From the NCBI GenBank assembly GCA_905215045.1, contig CAJMOO010000074.1, positions 1-8,685 of the forward strand: 8,685 nucleotides of DNA. The letters are read 5' to 3'. Below, one piece after another: positions 6,583 through 8,685 of the stretch (positions are counted from its first letter, which is position 1; every line of letters begins with the position of its first letter). The notes beneath the pieces are model-generated. The model was given only the letters and a program-made list of their open reading frames with translations, did no database searches and was not told where the DNA came from. This DNA is from an uncultured bacterium (GTDB lineage Bacteria > Bacillota_A > Clostridia > Lachnospirales > Lachnospiraceae). Made by a program: the position numbers and the translations under genes.

Positions 6583-6631
6583 AAAAAAATTCCTCCCTGT
6601 CTGTATATACAAATATATTCAGACAAGGAGG
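6583..6631 (-). terminator. Terminator-like hairpin behind veg that contains the sipL ribosome binding site
   Basis: Arms 6614-6631 and 6592-6609 pair at 16 of 18 positions around a four-base loop (6610-6613). On the minus strand the 3' arm ends in GGGAGG, followed by AA and seven Ts (6589-6583), and the ATG of sipL follows directly at 6582. This is a textbook intrinsic-terminator layout for the veg transcript, whose stop is 17 bases before the hairpin. It also sequesters the sipL Shine-Dalgarno, since GGAGG pairs with CCTCC of the 5' arm. Read-through from veg would thus give little SipL. Confidence 0.7.
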
Positions 6632-6648
6632 ATTCTATGCATCATCTG

Positions 6649-6897
6649 TTAGTTTTCTAAAAGCATCATGCGGACATCTCTGGTGATCACATCTTGATAG
6701 CTGAAGCTTACTGTTTTATTCTGGTCACTGCCTTCTGTATTCTCCAGTTCTACCAAAAAGATATTTGGATATGTCTGTTTGATCACGCCTTCTGCTGTCA
6801 CAAATTTATGTCGTCCTCTGTTTGCACTAATCTTGATTTTGCTGCCAATCTGGTTCTTAATTGACTGGCGTACTCTGTTAAGATCTAATTGTGTCAT
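6649..6897 (-). CDS. veg: Veg family protein
   Basis: An 82-residue small cytoplasmic protein of the Veg (DUF1021) family. It shows the family's pattern of a basic N-terminal helix (NRVRQSIKNQIGSKI), ANRGRHKFVTAEGVI, TYPNIFLVEL and VSFSYQDVIT. The start is ATG 6897 with AGAGGTG about 6 bases upstream. In Bacillus, Veg is produced from a very strong vegetative promoter and has been linked to biofilm matrix gene control and spore outgrowth; the biochemical activity is not settled. Here the gene again has a perfect promoter and lies upstream of a sporulation gene and ispE. The order matches the Bacillus veg-sspF-ispE region with sipL in place of sspF. Confidence 0.92.
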   Translation of the reverse strand: MTQLDLNRVRQSIKNQIGSKIKISANRGRHKFVTAEGVIKQTYPNIFLVELENTEGSDQNKTVSFSYQDVITRDVRMMLLEN

Positions 6898-6917
6898 AAA
6901 TTCACCTCTTCCATATA

Positions 6918-6929
6918 CAGAATATTCTG
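6918..6929. promoter_or_regulatory. CAGAATATTCTG palindrome in the veg leader
   Basis: A perfect 12-bp palindrome sits in the untranslated leader of veg, between the promoter and the ribosome binding site. The 13 bases TATACAGAATATT (6914-6926) recur exactly at 4974-4986 just downstream of, and overlapping, the -10 of ispE, in the same orientation. A shared control site is possible. AT-rich chance similarity is not excluded. Confidence 0.3.
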
Positions 6930-6953
6930 GAAATTCTATATAATGATTTTAAT

Positions 6954-6982
6954 ATTATAACATTTTGCCCAGTTTTTGTCAA
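6954..6982 (-). promoter_or_regulatory. Consensus sigma-A promoter of veg
   Basis: The minus strand reads TTGACA (6982-6977), 17 bases, and TATAAT (6959-6954), perfect at every position, with TG one base before the -10 (extended -10). The predicted start near 6947 leaves a leader of roughly 50 bases before the veg ATG. This matches the known strength of the veg promoter in Bacillus. Confidence 0.92.
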
Positions 6983-7025
6983 ATTCATGCATACAATATC
7001 CAGTTTTATCACTATTATTACCAAA

Positions 7026-7064
7026 CAAGAAAACTGTACGCCTCATCGGTGTACAGTTTTCTTG
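7026..7064. terminator. Intrinsic terminator after the symporter, symmetric for both strands
   Basis: Perfect 14-base arms CAAGAAAACTGTAC (7026-7039) and GTACAGTTTTCTTG (7051-7064), extended inward by GCC/GGT, surround a small loop. The outer part of each arm supplies the A-rich and T-rich flanks, so it can stop transcription in either direction. It lies 56 bases after the symporter stop and upstream of the veg promoter, isolating the two units. Confidence 0.78.
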
Positions 7065-7070
7065 ACATAT

Positions 7071-7115
7071 TATATGGAGTTTTGTAAATTATATGGATTT
7101 TATTTTTATATGGAG
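7071..7115. repeat. Three imperfect copies of TATATGGAG-TTTT behind the symporter
   Basis: TATATGGAG (7071-7079), TATATGGAT (7090-7098) and TATATGGAG (7107-7115) are each followed by a T-rich stretch, at steps of 19 and 17 bases. They fill the gap between the symporter stop codon (7122-7120 on the minus strand) and the terminator, and so would be transcribed at the 3' end of the symporter mRNA. Function unknown; a short tandem duplication is the simplest reading. Confidence 0.6.
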
Positions 7116-7119
7116 TGTT

Positions 7120-8469
7120 TTAACTATTATAGACATCTTTGTCTAATTCATTTTCTTTATGACTGACAATTACTGTCGTTGCCGCATCACCAACAACGTT
7201 CAATGTAATTACAGCCATACCCGGTAAATAACTGATTGCAAGCACTAATGCGTATGCTACCATACAAAGATCAGAACTTAATCCAAGTCCAGACATGATA
7301 ACAAAGATCAGTGTTGTTCCAGCTACCGGAATCGCAGGCGTTCCCATTGCCACACAAATGGACAGGAATGCTGCTGTGATCAGCTGAGTTGGTGTAATAT
7401 CAATTCCAGCTGCTGTCGCGATAAATGTAATCGCAACCATATGCATCGCTGTTGTTCCGTTCATATTAATAGTCATTCCCATTGGAAGAACGAAACTACT
7501 GATTTCTCTGCTGCATCCGAGTTCTTCGATGCATGTTTTTCTGTTAAGTGGAAGTGTTGCTGCTGATGACTGAGTCGCTGCTGCAAACATTCCTACTTTA
7601 AAAATCTTCTTTGCAAACTTAAATGGATTTAAGCCGGTTAAGAGGAAGATACCGATCGGATAAATCGTTACGACCAAAGCAAGACTAATAAATATTGTCG
7701 CAAGCATAAATGTCAATGTTGGTCTGATATATTCTGTTCCATAAGTTGCAAATGTTCTGGCTAACATACAGAAGATCGCAATCGGACTGACCTTGTTGAT
7801 CAAAAAGTCCATATATACCTGTACGATATCATTGAGATTCTGTAATAAACTCTTAATGGTTGCTGCTTTGTCTCCCAGAGCATTCATTGAAAGCCCTAAG
7901 ATCACAGCTACTACAACAACTGCCAGAATGCTGTTGTTTGAACCAAGTACTTCCACAACATTCGATGGCACCGCATTGATCACTGTTGTCAATGGATTAT
8001 ATGCCTCTAGTGTTGCTACATTAGAAGTCGTTGTTTCTGGAAGATTCACAGAGAACCATCCCATGGATTTGATAAAGTATGCAAACAATCCAGCTAATGT
8101 TGCACCGCATACATAAAATCCTACGAATGTTCCAATTGTCTTTCCTGCGATCTTTCCAAGTCTCTTTGGATCTGCCATGCTGCATAATGCAAGGCTTAAT
8201 GATGATAAAACAAGTGGTACGATTGCCAGCTGCAGACCTCTCATAAATAACTGCTGTATGATATAGAATAAGCCAAGAGAATAAAATCCCTTTTCCTGTG
8301 TGATGTCCTGAAAGAAGATCCGATTGATCAGTTTCCACGTACCTTCATTACCGCCTGCTGTTAGTGATTCACGCAGCCACAAGCAAACAACTCCTAATAG
8401 AATTCCTGTTGCCATCGCGATCATGATCTTCTTCATGATAGACATGCTTTCTTTCCGTTTTGCGTCCAT
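7120..8469 (-). CDS. Dicarboxylate/amino acid:cation symporter (DAACS, SDF family), divergent binding site
   Basis: 449 residues from ATG 8469, fixed by GGAGGTG 5 bases upstream. An upstream in-frame ATG at 8517 lacks such a site and adds a non-membrane tail. This inner-membrane secondary transporter has the family's hydrophobic segments. The first re-entrant hairpin carries ATQSSAATLPLN (about 298-309), TM7 has NMNGTT (335-340), the second hairpin has MGTPAIPVAGTTLIFVIMSG (about 375-394), and TM8 ends LNVVGDAATTVIV. The family would read NMDGT in TM7; here the Asp is Asn. In GltPh-type proteins TM8 reads D-M-G-R-T-x-x-N-V-x-G-D. Here the positions of that Asp and Arg are Gly417 and Val420, while Asn424 and Asp428 are kept. 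Acidic substrates are therefore unlikely; a neutral amino acid or another solute is inferred. A DeoR-type regulator gene ends 64 bases upstream on the same strand. Confidence 0.88.
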   Translation of the reverse strand: MDAKRKESMSIMKKIMIAMATGILLGVVCLWLRESLTAGGNEGTWKLINRIFFQDITQEKGFYSLGLFYIIQQLFMRGLQLAIVPLVLSSLSLALCSMADPKRLGKIAGKTIGTFVGFYVCGATLAGLFAYFIKSMGWFSVNLPETTTSNVATLEAYNPLTTVINAVPSNVVEVLGSNNSILAVVVVAVILGLSMNALGDKAATIKSLLQNLNDIVQVYMDFLINKVSPIAIFCMLARTFATYGTEYIRPTLTFMLATIFISLALVVTIYPIGIFLLTGLNPFKFAKKIFKVGMFAAATQSSAATLPLNRKTCIEELGCSREISSFVLPMGMTINMNGTTAMHMVAITFIATAAGIDITPTQLITAAFLSICVAMGTPAIPVAGTTLIFVIMSGLGLSSDLCMVAYALVLAISYLPGMAVITLNVVGDAATTVIVSHKENELDKDVYNS

Positions 8470-8533
8470 TGTGCACCTCCGTTTTACCATGTGGTGCGAT
8501 TGAAACGGTAGCATCACAGACTATCATATCTTC

Positions 8534-8685
8534 TTAATAAATCAACGTGATTCCTTTTTCTTTACAAAATTCAACCCATTGATCTGACGGTCTTTCATCG
8601 GTTACCAGATAGGTTACCTTATCCCAGTCTAAAAATTGTACAAATGCCGTTCTCTCAAATTTTGTATGATCTGCAAGAAGAGCTA
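8534..8685 (-). CDS. DeoR-family transcriptional regulator, C-terminal 50 residues (continues beyond right edge)
   Basis: The minus strand enters at 8683 in frame with ALLADHTKFERTAFVQFLDW, continues KVTYLVTDERPSDQWVEFC and KEKGITLIY, and stops at TAA 8536-8534. The D-H-[ST]-K-F-x-R block followed by a strand ending in x-x-V-T-D-x-x-P and a closing [KE]-x-x-G-I-x-[VL]-I-Y is the C-terminal end of the DeoR sugar-phosphate-sensing domain. The winged-helix DNA-binding part is outside the window. It lies 64 bases upstream of the symporter start with no convincing promoter between. The two may therefore be one operon, but this is not shown. Confidence 0.78.
   Translation of the reverse strand, partial: ALLADHTKFERTAFVQFLDWDKVTYLVTDERPSDQWVEFCKEKGITLIY

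Noticed and set aside
6583..6612. TTG start at 6612 for sipL
   Set aside because: The codon lies in the loop region of the hairpin and lacks a ribosome binding site; ATG 6582 follows GGGAGG.
6632..6639. Sigma-E promoter -10 (CATAGAAT) for sipL
   Set aside because: The -10 resembles the sigma-E consensus, but no matching -35 is found 13-15 bases upstream, so I do not annotate it.
6898..6953. Riboswitch or T-box in the veg leader
   Set aside because: The leader is only about 50 bases and AT-rich, with no T-box sequence, antiterminator or recognisable aptamer.
8479..8508. CCGTTT…AAACGG inverted repeat upstream of the symporter as an operator
   Set aside because: Arms of only six bases around an 18-base loop; no support for a specific site or promoter there.

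Overview
The window looks like the chromosome of a low-GC, spore-forming Clostridia member, most likely Lachnospiraceae. The pointers are Clostridia-style codon use, strong AGGAGG-type ribosome binding sites, and the cluster veg – SPOCS/LysM protein (SipL type) – ispE – GntR. Bacillus has a comparable veg – sspF – ispE – purR order. Nearly every gene is on the minus strand; the only one on the plus strand is a secreted leucine-rich-repeat protein.

Left part (1-946) is gene debris on the minus strand. At the edge is the start of an IS200/IS605-type tnpB, preceded by a tnpA reduced to three fragments. Next to it lies a fragment of a P-loop ATPase with one in-frame stop and both ends missing. 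Four copies of ACAGTAAA, arranged as a 24-bp direct repeat, lie under a possible promoter for that ATPase remnant.

Next (947-3320) are an AANAT-like GNAT acetyltransferase and, divergently, the AT-rich secreted LRR protein. A perfect TAACAC-G-GTGTTA palindrome sits between them. A roughly 106-bp hairpin-forming inverted repeat separates the LRR gene from the GntR regulator.

The core part (3321-6982) is read right to left. A perfect consensus sigma-A promoter drives veg. A hairpin followed by T7 behind veg looks like a terminator, but its 3' arm is also the Shine-Dalgarno of sipL. After sipL comes ispE (isoprenoid precursor synthesis) with its own probable promoter, then a FadR-type GntR regulator probably read from the same transcript.

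Right part (7026-8685) holds a Na+/amino-acid (DAACS) symporter that lacks several residues that bind substrate or sodium in characterised family members, its terminator, and the C-terminal end of a DeoR-type regulator upstream. I see no CRISPR array, tRNA, rRNA or complete defence system. The most unusual items are the SD-embedding terminator before sipL, the divergent symporter binding site, the long palindrome, and the tnpB left behind a destroyed tnpA.
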